From: Sandaracinus amylolyticus
Lineage (GTDB): Bacteria; Myxococcota_A; Polyangia; Polyangiales; Sandaracinaceae
Assembly (NCBI RefSeq): GCF_021631985.1
Contig: NZ_CP070225.1
Location: 1,054,001 to 1,118,000, forward strand
Direction of reading: 5' to 3'
Length of the DNA: 64,000 bases
Within the stretch, counting starts at the first letter, position 1. Each line of letters begins with the position of its first letter. The notes below the pieces were generated by a model. That model did no database searches. It had not been told where the DNA came from and worked only from the letters and a program-made list of their open reading frames with translations. The position numbers were made by a program, and so were the translations under genes. Positions 25,252 through 34,232 of this stretch are shown in pieces.

Positions 25252-25734
25252 ATGTCGAGCAACGTGCTGAAACTGATTGGTGCCATCGTGATGGGGCTCG
25301 CGATCGTCGCCTGCGGCGACGACGAGGACGACGAGCCGTTCAGTGACTCGCTGTCGCTGACCACCGACGAAGAGGTCCCGGTCTGCACCGCGGCGGGCGC
25401 CGACGCCATGGGCTCCGGGACCGTCACCATCGATCCCGACGACCTCAGCCTGCGCGTCGTGAACCTCGCCTACTCGGGCCTCTCGGGCGCCGCGACGGCG
25501 GGCCACATCCACTTCGGCGATCCCGGCGAGGCGGGCCCGGTGATCCTGCCGTTCGCCGACGTGACCAGCCCGATCGACGAGATCTTCACCGCCGAGGACT
25601 ATCCCGCTGCGCCGCCCGAGGGCGCGCCCGCCGATTTCCCGGCGTTCCTCGACGCCGTGCGCGAGGGCCGCACCTACGTGAACATCCACACCGAAGCCTG
25701 CGCCCCCGGCGAGATTCGCGCGCAGATCGACTGA
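25252..25734 (+). CDS. CHRD-domain lipoprotein
   Basis: A 160-residue lipoprotein: lipobox IVAC near residue 21, then an acidic stretch (GDDEDDEP), then a CHRD (chordin) domain over residues about 30-160. The CHRD pattern is visible in SLSLTTDEEVPVC, GSGTVTIDPDDLSLRVVNLAYSGL, the ATAGHIHFGDPGEAGPV motif, and the closing TYVNIHTEACAPGEIRAQI. CHRD domains in bacteria are extracellular and of unclear function. The ATG at 25252 sits directly before the signal; an ATG at 25241 is out of frame. Confidence 0.8.
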   Translation: MSSNVLKLIGAIVMGLAIVACGDDEDDEPFSDSLSLTTDEEVPVCTAAGADAMGSGTVTIDPDDLSLRVVNLAYSGLSGAATAGHIHFGDPGEAGPVILPFADVTSPIDEIFTAEDYPAAPPEGAPADFPAFLDAVREGRTYVNIHTEACAPGEIRAQID

Positions 25735-26068
25735 CGCGCCCGGGCGCCGCGGCGATTCCGGAAAGTCGAGTGATTCTGCTGGTCAACTCGCGAGAATTGA
25801 CCATTTCGAGCCTCTGGGCAGCGTTGTCGTGACCAGGTCGGTCGGCACAACGCTCCCCAGACCCGCCAAATGGCCATTTCGGGGCTCTGGGGACCGAAAC
25901 TCGGGCGAATTCGCCATTTCGCCCGAATCGCGCCGGCACGCCGCGCGGCATCGCCGTTCCCCGTGACCGGCGCGTGCCGATCGCGCGCAACGGCCGCGAG
26001 CGGGCTCCGATGAGGGGGCCGTACGCAGCGGCGGGGGCGCCGCGCGACGGTTCGCACGGAGACACGAC
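25735..26068. promoter_or_regulatory. Intergenic region with dyads and repeated CCATTTCG
   Basis: A 334-bp spacer without a gene. It holds a perfect 7-bp dyad TGGTCAA / TTGACCA (25780-25803) and an 8-bp dyad CGGGCGAA / TTCGCCCG (25902-25925). Three copies of CCATTTCG lie at 25801, 25874 and 25914; the first two are followed by a shared CTCTGGG. It could contain a terminator for the CHRD gene and operators for the next gene. It is clearly more AT-rich than its surroundings. Confidence 0.4.
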
Positions 26069-26845
26069 ATGGCCAGCAAGCAGGTGATCGATCGGGAGCG
26101 CTCGAGCCGGACGGTGGTCGCGACGCTCGAGCGGTACGCGCCGGAGGCGGGGCAGGGCGTTCGCGCCGCGAGCAGCGAGCTGCTCGGGCGGCGCGAGGTG
26201 ATGCCCGACATCGAGCTCGTGATCCGCATCGCGGCGCGCGCGCTCGAGCGCAGCACGTCGGAGCTCATCGACGCGGACCGCGCGCACGACCGCGAGATCA
26301 ACGGCGACTCGCACGCCCGTGAGGAGCGCGATCGCGCGCATCGCGCGGTGTACGAGCTGGTGATCTCGGTCCGCGGGCTGGTGCAGGCGAGCTTCGGCGA
26401 CGTCGCGCTCAAGACGCTGGGGCTCTGGGATCCCTCGCCGCCCGACCCGCAGGGCACGCTCACCTACGCGCGCAACCTCGCGGACGTGCTCGGCGACACC
26501 GCGGTGGCGCTCCCGGCGCCGCGCATCGAGCACGTGCGCTTCGACCGCGAGGGCCTCGCGATGGATCTCGTCACCAAGGTCGACGTGCTCCGCACCGCGA
26601 TGGCGCTGGTCGCGCGCGAGGAGAGCGCGGCGAAGGGCACCCAGGCCCGCAAGGACGCGGCGATGGCGGCGTACGATCGGACGTTCCGCATCGCGGCGAA
26701 CCTCGGCGTCGCGCTCTTCCAGCTCGGTGGGCTCGACGAGCTCGCCGATCGCATCAAGCCCTCGCCGCGCCGTCCCGGCATGCTCGACCAGCCGGGCGAG
26801 CCCGGTGGCGAGGAGCCAGGCGCGCCCTCGAGCGACGCCGCCTGA
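26069..26845 (+). CDS. Conserved-looking helical protein of unknown function
   Basis: A 258-residue soluble protein with no signal peptide or membrane segment. It is mostly helical, with a charged middle (DREINGDSHAREERDRAHRAV), and ends in a Pro/Gly/Glu-rich disordered tail from about residue 225. The ATG at 26069 follows an acceptable purine stretch (GGAGA). I recognise no family or catalytic motif. It stands alone, convergent with ksgA. Confidence 0.55.
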   Translation: MASKQVIDRERSSRTVVATLERYAPEAGQGVRAASSELLGRREVMPDIELVIRIAARALERSTSELIDADRAHDREINGDSHAREERDRAHRAVYELVISVRGLVQASFGDVALKTLGLWDPSPPDPQGTLTYARNLADVLGDTAVALPAPRIEHVRFDREGLAMDLVTKVDVLRTAMALVAREESAAKGTQARKDAAMAAYDRTFRIAANLGVALFQLGGLDELADRIKPSPRRPGMLDQPGEPGGEEPGAPSSDAA

Positions 26846-26900
26846 TCTTCGTGGTGCGCGGCGCGCGGAGCTCCTTCCTCCGCGCGCCGCGCGTTCTCCC

Positions 26901-27734
26901 TCACGGCGCTCCGATCGCCTCGCCGACCTTCGCGAGCTCTTCGATCGACAGCGTCTCGCCGCGCCGCTTCGGGTCGATGCCCGCGGCGGCGAGCGCCTGC
27001 TCGGCGCGCTCGACGCCGACCGCCTGTCCGAGCGCGTTGCGCAGCGTCTTGCGGCGCGCCTGGAACGCAGCGCGCACGACGGTGCGGAACGACTCGGTCT
27101 CCTCGGCGCGCGGCACCTCGCGGGGAACGAGCATCACCACCGCGCTCTCGACCTTGGGCGGCGGATGGAACGAGCCCGCGGGCACCTTGAGCACGGGCTT
27201 CACGTCGAAGCGCGCCTGCACGAACACGGTGAGCGCGCCGTAGTCGTTGGTGTCGGGCTTCGCGATCAGTCGATCGCGCACTTCCTTCTGCACCATGATG
27301 ACGGCGCGCGAGAGGCTCGCGGCGTGCTCGCAGAGGTTGCGCACGATGCCGCCGGTGATCGCGTACGGGAGATTCCCCGCGAGCGCGATGCGCTCCCCGC
27401 CCGCGAGCGCGGCGAGGTCGACCGCCGCGGCGTCGCCCTCGATCACCTCGAAGCGCTCGTTCGATCCCAGCTCGGCGCGCAGCACCGCGATCATCTCGCG
27501 GTCCTTCTCGACCGCGACGACCCGCGCGCCCGCGCCGAGCAGCGCGCCCGTGAGGGTGCCGAGCCCGGGGCCCAATTCGATCACCCGCTCGCCGTCGCGC
27601 GGCGCGATCGCGCGCACGATGCCGTCGACCACGTGACGCGAGACCAGGAAGTTCTGGGAGAACGCCTTCTTCGGCGCGAGCCCGTGCCGCGCCAGGACCT
27701 TGCGCGGGTCTTCCCACTGCGGCGCGCTGCTCAC
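26901..27734 (-). CDS. ksgA: 16S rRNA dimethyladenosine transferase KsgA/RsmA
   Basis: A 277-residue enzyme that dimethylates the two adjacent adenines in helix 45 of 16S rRNA using SAM. The family order is intact: KKAFSQNFLVSRHV near residue 22, SAM motif I VIELGPGLGTLTGALL near 51, VEKDREM, then the catalytic NLPYAITGGIV (near 118), and the C-terminal DPKRRGETLSIEELAKV. Length is normal. The GTG start overlaps the stop of the DUF58 gene (GTGA), so it is the last gene of that run. Confidence 0.95.
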   Translation of the reverse strand: MSSAPQWEDPRKVLARHGLAPKKAFSQNFLVSRHVVDGIVRAIAPRDGERVIELGPGLGTLTGALLGAGARVVAVEKDREMIAVLRAELGSNERFEVIEGDAAAVDLAALAGGERIALAGNLPYAITGGIVRNLCEHAASLSRAVIMVQKEVRDRLIAKPDTNDYGALTVFVQARFDVKPVLKVPAGSFHPPPKVESAVVMLVPREVPRAEETESFRTVVRAAFQARRKTLRNALGQAVGVERAEQALAAAGIDPKRRGETLSIEELAKVGEAIGAP

Positions 27735-29386
27735 GCGCCCACCGCCACGCGTGCGCGTCCGCCGCGTCGGTTCGTCGCCTTCCACAGCAGCATCGCCGGT
27801 GCGTCGCTCGCCGCCGCGATCGTGAGCGCGACGCCCATCGGCGCGAGCAGCGCGCGCATCTCGTCGGCGCGGCGTCGCTCGCCGCGCGCGTAGACCTCGA
27901 CGAGGTCCTTCTCGAGCGGGGTGCGGGGCGCGCTCGTGAAGCTCGGCCCGTCGGGCACCACGAACGTCACCTCGTGGCCGTGCAGGCGCAGCAGCTTCAC
28001 CGCGGCGACGAGCGGCGCGGGATCGCCGAGCCCGTCGAGGTCGGTGATGACCGTGATCGACATCGGGCCGAAGCTCTTCTGCACCAGCTCGCGAAGGCTC
28101 GCCGCGAGCCCGGGGCCCTTCGAGCCGTCGCGGGGATCGGGCCGGTAGGGCAGGGGGATGCCGCGCACCCGGCAGAAGCGCCGCAGCATCGCGGTCGCGG
28201 GCGAGGACGCCACGACCGGCTCCTCCTTCGCCTCTTCGGCGGCGAGCGCCTTGCCGACGTGGCGCACCAGCAACGAGACGTTCCACGCGCCGCTGCCGGG
28301 GCGGCCCGAGGGCGCGACCGAGAAGTCGACGCCGTCCTGCTGCCGCACGTAGCGCCCGACGATCGCGCAGACCTCGTCGTCGTCGACGTCGGTGAGGTCC
28401 TGATCGACGACCTCGGTCGCCGCGAGCAGCGCGTCGAACACCCGCAGCACGTGCGCGGCTCCGTCGCGCGGCGCGACGTGCGCGAGGACACGACCGTCGA
28501 CGGTGATCACGCCGAAGCGATCGCCGCTGGCGAGGGTGCGTCGGGCCTCGGCGGCGACCGCCTCGATCGCGTGGTCGAGCTTGCGCCGTCCGGGCTCACC
28601 GCCGCGCATCGTGCCGCTCGCGTCGAGCACCACGTAGCGCGTCTCCTGCACTTCCTGGTCGACCTCGCGCACCAGGAGCTTTCCGCGGCGCGCGCTGGGC
28701 TTCCACGCGATCGACTTGAAGGGATCGCCGGGACGCATCTCCCGCAGCTCGCGGAGCTCGGTGCCGCCGCCGTGGGGGGCGAGCAGCGCGGCGCCGCTGC
28801 GCTCGACCGGCAGACCGGGCATCACGCGCGCCTGGGTGGGCATCCGCGCCGCGGCCTGGGGCAGCACCTTGATGACGAGCGGGTTCGGGAAGTAGAGCGG
28901 CACCGCGAAGAGCCCGAGGGGCCCGTGGAGCGTGACCGCGAGCCCGTGGAGCACGACGCGGCCCACCGCGGGCGCGACGAAGCGGAACGTGAACTCGGTG
29001 CGCGCCGACGCCGCGAGCGCGAGCGAGTCGGCCTCGTCGTCGACCCGTGTCGCGCCGCCCGGCACGATCGGCTCGAGCGACGCGAGCAGCAGCGGCTCGA
29101 GCCCGCGATGGCGCATGAAGCAGCGCACGTCGAAGGGCGCGCCGGGAACGACCGCGCCGCCCCCCGCGCCGGGATCGCCGTGCCCGAGCCACCACGCGAA
29201 CTCGAGGCGCTGCCGCCGCACCCGCCGTCCCACCGGCATCGTCGCCGCGAGCGCGGCCGCGAGCCCGATCATCCCGGTCGCGCCGATGACGGTCGCAGCG
29301 AGCGAGCCCGCGAGGGCGCCGACGACCAGGCACACCAGGACCGCGAAGAACACCGCGACCGCGGTGCGCGTGGGGATCGGGAGCAC
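27731..29386 (-). CDS. DUF58/vWA-domain membrane protein
   Basis: A 551-residue protein with two N-terminal membrane segments (residues about 9-28 and 30-50). The DUF58 signature is near residue 215 (ELREMRPGDPFKSIAWKPSARRGKLLVRE), leading into a vWA-type fold (YVVLDASGTMRGGEPGRRKLDH). DUF58 proteins pair with MoxR ATPases in chaperone or envelope-assembly systems. A MoxR gene and a DUF4350 gene lie 2.2-4.5 kb upstream on the same strand but are separated by other genes, so the usual compact operon is broken here. It is coupled to ksgA downstream. Confidence 0.8.
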   Translation of the reverse strand: MLPIPTRTAVAVFFAVLVCLVVGALAGSLAATVIGATGMIGLAAALAATMPVGRRVRRQRLEFAWWLGHGDPGAGGGAVVPGAPFDVRCFMRHRGLEPLLLASLEPIVPGGATRVDDEADSLALAASARTEFTFRFVAPAVGRVVLHGLAVTLHGPLGLFAVPLYFPNPLVIKVLPQAAARMPTQARVMPGLPVERSGAALLAPHGGGTELRELREMRPGDPFKSIAWKPSARRGKLLVREVDQEVQETRYVVLDASGTMRGGEPGRRKLDHAIEAVAAEARRTLASGDRFGVITVDGRVLAHVAPRDGAAHVLRVFDALLAATEVVDQDLTDVDDDEVCAIVGRYVRQQDGVDFSVAPSGRPGSGAWNVSLLVRHVGKALAAEEAKEEPVVASSPATAMLRRFCRVRGIPLPYRPDPRDGSKGPGLAASLRELVQKSFGPMSITVITDLDGLGDPAPLVAAVKLLRLHGHEVTFVVPDGPSFTSAPRTPLEKDLVEVYARGERRRADEMRALLAPMGVALTIAAASDAPAMLLWKATNRRGGRARVAVGA

Positions 29387-29428
29387 GAGGCGCTGACTGT
29401 AGCGCGCATGCGGCGCCCGATGCCGCGC

Positions 29429-29717
29429 CTAGAACCGAATGACCGCCTCGGCGCTGTCCCACTGGAACGCGAGCGCCATCCCGATCGACACGCCCACCGC
29501 CACGATCGAGATGCCGCTGATGAACAGCGGCAGGTCGAAGATCATCGCGCGCAAATATCCCGGTCGGCGTGACGCCGCGCGTCCGATCGCCGATTCCGCG
29601 AGCGCGAGCGAGTCGGCCTCGGCGTCGACGCGCCTCGCGCGGCCCGGCGCGCCGAGCACGAGGCAGGCGAGCACCGCGAAGAAGACGCGCAGGCGTGCAC
29701 GTGGGGATCGGGAGCAC
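29429..29717 (-). pseudogene. Chimeric remnant of DUF58 and a PEGA-like membrane protein
   Basis: Read on the minus strand, the segment first resembles the N-terminus of the neighbouring DUF58 protein (LPIPT in one frame, RVFFAVLACLVLGA in the next) and then an internal part of it (VDAEADSLALAESA versus VDDEADSLALAASA). It ends with a membrane tail (ISIVAVGVSIGMALAFQW...VIRF) that resembles the C-terminus of the 202-residue protein at 30968. Frames change between parts. It looks like a deletion/fusion relic. A 38-residue membrane peptide (29545-29429) could still be translated from an ATG. Confidence 0.5.
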
Positions 29718-29731
29718 GTACCCTCGCGGGC

Positions 29732-30943
29732 GTGGTGGACCGAAGGCCCTGGGGCACCGTGGAGCGCAGCGAGCACGGGCTGCGGATCACGCTGCGCTAC
29801 GCGACGCGGCGCGACCCGGGCACGGGATTGATCGCGATCGCGGCAGCGATCGGCGGCGCGGTCGCGACGCCGTCGATCGGGGCGCTCGGGGTCGCGATCG
29901 CGATCGGCGCGCTCGCGGCGCTGGTGTGGACGGTGGTGCGGGCGCGACGCGTCGCGATCATCACGCTGGACGACGAGCTGCGCGCCGAGGCGCCGTGGGC
30001 GGCGGCGTTCGAGCCGATCCGCGTGATCGATCTCGCGCGCGTCGAGGCCGACGAGGACGTCGGGCTCGGGCATCGCGTGATCGCCATCCGGCGCGAGACC
30101 GCGTCGCCGCGGTTCCCGGTGGTGCCCTACCACCGCGCGCGCAGCGCGGTGGCGGACGTCACGCGGCTGCTCGCCGATCGGCTCGCGTTCGTTCAGCAGT
30201 CGCGGGTCGCGCCCCCTGCCGTCCCGGCGCCCGCGCGAGCGCCCTCGGCGGCGCCCGCCGCGGTCGTGGCGGCGCCGGCGATCGCCGCGGTGATGCCCGC
30301 GCCGGCCGTTGCGGTCACGCGCGCGGCGGCTGCCGCGACGCCCGCGCCGACCGTCACGACGCCGGCGGCGTCTGCGCCCGCGACGTCTGCGCCGACGCAG
30401 CCGGAGCCGGTGCCGCCCGGCGGTCTCGAGCGACTCGGGCCGGCGCTGCGCGCGATGATCGATCGCGGGCTGGCGGTGGAGGTCTCGACGCAGCGAGCCC
30501 ACGAGTGGATCACGCACGTCTGCTTCCGGCCCACCGCGCACGGGCGCTACGAACGCTCCGTGTCGGCGACGTCGAACGACGGCAGCGGCTTCGGCGGCGT
30601 GCCCGAGGGGACGTCGTTCGTCGACGCGCCGCAGGTCGAGCGGGAGCTCGAGGAGGGCGATGCGGTGGTCGTGGTGCTCGACCGCGATCACGCGTTCGTC
30701 GCGCGCTGCTCGCGGTGCGCGCCGCTCGCGCAGGCGCTGGGCGCGCGGCCCGATCGCGTCTACGCGAACGGCGGGGTGTACCTGCGCGCGTCGGCGTGGA
30801 GCGAGCTGGCGCGCGCGTGGGGCGCCGAGCCGGAGGGCGCGCTGCTGCGTTGCCCGGAGTGCGGTCGTCATGCCGAGCGCGAAGCGCGCTGGCGATGGCA
30901 GCGAGCGGTGTTCGTCGCGGCCCGCGAGGACTCGCCGTCGTGA
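29732..30943 (+). CDS. Membrane protein with Pro/Ala linker and zinc-ribbon-like tail
   Basis: A 403-residue protein of unknown function. Two membrane segments lie at about residues 31-65, followed by a soluble domain to about 150 and a long Ala/Pro linker (about 155-235). The C-terminal domain has two CxxC pairs (CSRC near 328 and CPEC near 371) that could bind one zinc ion as a zinc ribbon. It starts with GTG at 29732, divergent from the chimeric remnant, and sits inside an otherwise minus-strand MoxR/DUF58 region. No family recognised. Confidence 0.55.
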   Translation: MVDRRPWGTVERSEHGLRITLRYATRRDPGTGLIAIAAAIGGAVATPSIGALGVAIAIGALAALVWTVVRARRVAIITLDDELRAEAPWAAAFEPIRVIDLARVEADEDVGLGHRVIAIRRETASPRFPVVPYHRARSAVADVTRLLADRLAFVQQSRVAPPAVPAPARAPSAAPAAVVAAPAIAAVMPAPAVAVTRAAAAATPAPTVTTPAASAPATSAPTQPEPVPPGGLERLGPALRAMIDRGLAVEVSTQRAHEWITHVCFRPTAHGRYERSVSATSNDGSGFGGVPEGTSFVDAPQVERELEEGDAVVVVLDRDHAFVARCSRCAPLAQALGARPDRVYANGGVYLRASAWSELARAWGAEPEGALLRCPECGRHAEREARWRWQRAVFVAAREDSPS

Positions 30944-30967
30944 GCGGTCGGACGCGGCGACGGATCC

Positions 30968-31576
30968 TCAGAACCGCACACGCAGGTCGGATGCGTCGCC
31001 CAGGCACGCGAGCGACATCCCGACGAGCACGCCGACGCTCATCACGATCGTGCCGGTGACGACGAGGCTGGTCGCGAGGTTCCCGTCCTCGCCCGCCATC
31101 ATCGCGCCGACGAACACCAGGCTGCCGACGTCGAGCCCGACGCCCAGCGTGATCCATCCCGCGGTGCGCGCGTCGCCGCGATCGTCGTAGCGCAGCTCGA
31201 GCTCGGCCGGCTGCGCGATGTCGAGCTCGCGGTACGAGGGATCGGGCGCGTCGTCGCGACGACCGAGGGTCAGCCGGTGCGCGCCCGGCGCGACGTCGAG
31301 ATCGCACGGCGCGTCGCACACGCGCTCGAAGTCTCCGTCCTCCGGAGGCTCCCAGGCGCGCACCTCGCGCGTGACGCGATAGAGCACGAGCCCGCGCTCG
31401 CTCGACGTCACGCGCACCCGTGCCCGCGCGACACCCGGCGCGACCTCGCCGATCAGCGCGATCGGCGCGACCGGAACGCCCAGCGCGCGTGCTTCCTGCG
31501 CCGATGCGCGATTCGTCGCCGCGATCGAGATGATCGCGGCGATCACGACGCACGTCGCGATCGCCTTCGCCCCCAT
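30968..31576 (-). CDS. Secreted PEGA-like membrane-anchored protein
   Basis: A 202-residue protein with a signal peptide (ending near ASAQEA) and an all-beta middle of about 120 residues with a Cys pair (CDAPCDLDVAPGAHRLTLG), which looks like a PEGA-type module. Two C-terminal membrane helices follow (about 140-160 and 168-190), ending DLRVRF. It is probably exposed to the periplasm. It follows the MoxR gene by 61 bp. The neighbouring relic at 29429 carries a similar C-terminus. Confidence 0.55.
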   Translation of the reverse strand: MGAKAIATCVVIAAIISIAATNRASAQEARALGVPVAPIALIGEVAPGVARARVRVTSSERGLVLYRVTREVRAWEPPEDGDFERVCDAPCDLDVAPGAHRLTLGRRDDAPDPSYRELDIAQPAELELRYDDRGDARTAGWITLGVGLDVGSLVFVGAMMAGEDGNLATSLVVTGTIVMSVGVLVGMSLACLGDASDLRVRF

Positions 31577-31637
31577 GACGGGCGCGAGCGTACTCGCGGT
31601 CCAGCTCGCGCGCGATCCCCACGTCGGGGGATGCGCG

Positions 31638-32597
31638 CTACGCGGAGCGGTGCGGCGTCTGCTCGAGCGCCTTCTGGATCAGCGCCTCGCGCTGGGTGCC
31701 TTCCATCTCGGCCTCGGGCGTGAGGACGAGACGATGCGCGAGCACCGGCACCGCGAGCGCCTTGATGTCGTCGGGGATGACGAAGGGGCGCCCCTGGATC
31801 AGCGCCCTCGCGCGCGCCGCCTGCACCAGCGCGAGCGAGGCGCGCGGCGAGGCGCCGAGGAAGACGCGCGCCTGCTGACGGGTCGCGGTCGAGAGGCGCA
31901 CCACGTAGTCGAGGATCTCCTCCTCGACGTGCACCTGACCGACCATCTGCTGCATCGCGAGGATCTGCTCGGGCGCGAGCACCTGCTGGGGCTGGGGCGA
32001 GCCCTCGAGGAAGCGCCGGAGGATGCCGCGCTCGTCGCGCGCGCTCGGATAGCCGATCAGGAGCCGCACGAGGAAGCGATCGATCTGCGCCTCGGGCAGC
32101 GGGTAGGTGCCGGCCTGCTCCACCGGGTTCTGCGTCGCGAGCACGATGAACGGCGTCGGCAGCGGGCGGGTGTCGCCCTCGATCGTCGCCTGGTGCTCCT
32201 GCATCGCCTCGAGGAGCGCGCTCTGGGTCTTCGCGGGGGCGCGGTTGATCTCGTCGCCCAAGAGGACGTTCGTGAAGATCGGTCCTTCGCGGAGCTGGAA
32301 CGTCCCCTCGCGCGGCGAGAAGACGTAGGTGCCGGTGATGTCGGCGGGCAGGAGATCCGGCGTGAACTGGATCCGCCGGAAGCCTGCGCCGAGCGTCGAC
32401 GCGAACGCCTTGCAGAGCGTCGTCTTCGCGACGCCGGGCACGCCCTCGAGGAGGGCATGGCCCTTGGCGAGCAGCGTGATGAGCAAGAGCTCGGGCACGG
32501 TGCGCGGCCCGACGTAGACGCGCTGCACCTCGTCGACGACGGCGTGGGCGCGCTCCGCGACGTACGCGAGCGTCCGGGGCTCGATCGGCGCGCTCAT
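31638..32597 (-). CDS. MoxR-family AAA+ ATPase
   Basis: A 319-residue ATPase. Walker A reads LLEGVPGVAKTTL near residue 44, Walker B NVLLGDEINRAP near 108, sensor region ATQNPVEQAGTYPLPEAQIDRF near 152-173, and a C-terminal lid with LGASPRASLALVQAARARA. MoxR ATPases act as chaperones with vWA/DUF58 proteins. The upstream DUF4350 gene (30 bp away) and the distant DUF58 gene are its likely partners. ATG 32597 was preferred over a GTG at 32621. Confidence 0.9.
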   Translation of the reverse strand: MSAPIEPRTLAYVAERAHAVVDEVQRVYVGPRTVPELLLITLLAKGHALLEGVPGVAKTTLCKAFASTLGAGFRRIQFTPDLLPADITGTYVFSPREGTFQLREGPIFTNVLLGDEINRAPAKTQSALLEAMQEHQATIEGDTRPLPTPFIVLATQNPVEQAGTYPLPEAQIDRFLVRLLIGYPSARDERGILRRFLEGSPQPQQVLAPEQILAMQQMVGQVHVEEEILDYVVRLSTATRQQARVFLGASPRASLALVQAARARALIQGRPFVIPDDIKALAVPVLAHRLVLTPEAEMEGTQREALIQKALEQTPHRSA

Positions 32598-32627
32598 CTT
32601 GTCAGTGTCTCCAGCGAGCACGGGGCA

Positions 32628-33872
32628 TCATCCCAGGTTCCGCACCTTCTCGAGCAGCGCCTCGCCGGACGCCAGGATCTTCCGGAAGCGCGCCTCGGGC
32701 AGCGCGTCACCACGCGTACCGCGCTCCCACTCTTCGCGCAGCTCGGCGAGCTCGCCGAGCAACCTGCGTGCGCTCTCCACGTCGTCCGCTCGCATCCCTC
32801 TGGCCTTCATCCGGTTCGCGACGTCGTCGATCGACACCGGCGCGATCAGTCCGAGCCGCCGGTGCAGCTCGATCTCGAGCTCGAGCTTGTAGACCATCGC
32901 AGGGTCGCCGAGGTTCGCAGGTCGCTGCGAGAACCACTCGATGCGGCCCGCGAAGCCGCCGGGGACGCTCGGACGCGCGAACATCGCGGCGCCCGCGTAC
33001 GGCGAGCTGCGAGGGAGCACGCCGGCGGCGAGCACCATCAGGATGCCGGCGATCGCGGCGGCCGCGATGCGCAGCGCGCTCTCGGGGAGCTCGACGTCGG
33101 CGAGCCGCTCGAGCATGGCGCGCACGTCGTGGAGCGGGCGATCCGCGCCTGGCTCGCCGTAGCGCCCGACCATCACCGCGCCCGGCGTGATGAGGAACAC
33201 GCGCCCGCCGCGCTCGCCCTCGAGATATCCGACCAGGTTCTCGGCGAAGCGACGGTTGCCGCGCAGCTCGAGCATGTTGGCGATGAGCACGCTCGGATCC
33301 CCGATGGCGACGAGGCGGCCCGCCCCGACCGCGCCCGCGAGGACCACGGCGTCGCGCTCGCCGAACGAGAAGATCGGCTCGAGCTCCGGGTGGTAGACGA
33401 CCATCGGGTGGTTCGTCACGAGCGCGGAGACGCCCTCGGTGAGCGGATGGCCGGCGCTGGGGCGCGCGACGAGGAGCTCTTCGTTGCCGCGCAGGCGCAG
33501 CGCGTCGGCGCGGTTCGGACGGCCGCGTCCGATGCGGAAGGTGCGCAGGAGCGTGTCGCCGCGCCCGAAGTCGTCGCCCAGCGCGATGCGCCCGCCGGCG
33601 CGCATGAAGTCGGTGAGGCTCGCGGCGGGGAGCTCGTCGTTCGGCGAGACGATGACGAGCGCGTCGGCGGGCTGGAGCGTGCCGACGTCGAGGCGCGCCG
33701 GGATCTCGAGGGTGACGCCGCGCTCGCGCGCGATCGCGACGAAGCGGCCGAGGCCGTTCCACGCGTCGCTCTCGGGCGCGAAGTCCGCGTCCTGCGCTCC
33801 CGCGCGCGCAGCGATCGCGACGAGCGCGAGCGCGAGCAGCGCGACGAGGGATGAGCGAGGGCGAGACGACAC
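32628..33872 (-). CDS. DUF4350-type membrane protein
   Basis: A 414-residue protein with a signal or anchor (residues about 8-26, ending ARAGAQ). A GATase-like/DUF4350 domain follows (residues about 28-230, with DALVIVSPNDELPAASL, GGRIALGDDFG, GAVGAGRLVAIGDPS). A single transmembrane helix (about 273-292) and a cytoplasmic helical tail complete it. DUF4350 proteins occur with MoxR and DUF58 genes, matching the gene order here. Its role is presumably as a membrane partner of the MoxR ATPase. Confidence 0.75.
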   Translation of the reverse strand: MSSRPRSSLVALLALALVAIAARAGAQDADFAPESDAWNGLGRFVAIARERGVTLEIPARLDVGTLQPADALVIVSPNDELPAASLTDFMRAGGRIALGDDFGRGDTLLRTFRIGRGRPNRADALRLRGNEELLVARPSAGHPLTEGVSALVTNHPMVVYHPELEPIFSFGERDAVVLAGAVGAGRLVAIGDPSVLIANMLELRGNRRFAENLVGYLEGERGGRVFLITPGAVMVGRYGEPGADRPLHDVRAMLERLADVELPESALRIAAAAIAGILMVLAAGVLPRSSPYAGAAMFARPSVPGGFAGRIEWFSQRPANLGDPAMVYKLELEIELHRRLGLIAPVSIDDVANRMKARGMRADDVESARRLLGELAELREEWERGTRGDALPEARFRKILASGEALLEKVRNLG

Positions 33873-33974
33873 TGCGCGCGGAGAATAGCGAAGAACGGGG
33901 TCGGGGTCCGGGTTCGGGTCGCGGAGCCGGGCGGGCGCTGGAAATGGAGCGGGGAACGCGCCGCGCGGGAAAAC

Positions 33975-34012
33975 GAAACGGCGGCGAGACCTCTCGGTCG
34001 CGCCGCCGTTTC
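33975..34012 (-). terminator. Rho-independent-type terminator after the 54-residue peptide gene
   Basis: A perfect 12-bp stem (GAAACGGCGGCG at 33975-33986, CGCCGCCGTTTC at 34001-34012) encloses a 14-base loop. On the minus strand the stem is followed by GTTTTCCC, a short T-tract. It lies 49 bp past the peptide gene's stop. Confidence 0.7.
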
Positions 34013-34060
34013 CGGGATCGCGGGTGGGCGGGAATGCCCACCACGATCCGAATGTCGCTA

Positions 34061-34225
34061 TCAGGCGAGGTCGATGATGATCACGCCTCGATCCGATTCC
34101 TCCGTCGCGGGCTTCTGCTCGCGACGACGACGAGGCTCGGGGAGCGGGAGCTGGATCACCGGCGCTTCCTGCGCCTCCTCCAGCTCACGCCTGCGGATCT
34201 GCTCGATGATGTAGGGGGGCAACAT
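34061..34225 (-). CDS. 54-residue peptide of unknown function
   Basis: A small gene with features that argue it is real: an AAGGAG ribosome binding site (34233-34238) seven bases before ATG 34225, a terminator downstream, and a structured leader upstream. The product starts MLPPYIIEQIRRRE, has a basic/acidic, Pro-rich middle (APVIQLPLPEPRRRREQK), and ends with a hydrophobic RGVIIIDLA. There is no signal peptide. It reads like a short peptide with a conserved N-terminal hook and C-terminal strand; I have a vague memory of similar peptides in related genomes but cannot verify it. Confidence 0.6.
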   Translation of the reverse strand: MLPPYIIEQIRRRELEEAQEAPVIQLPLPEPRRRREQKPATEESDRGVIIIDLA

Positions 34226-34232
34226 CGGCCAG

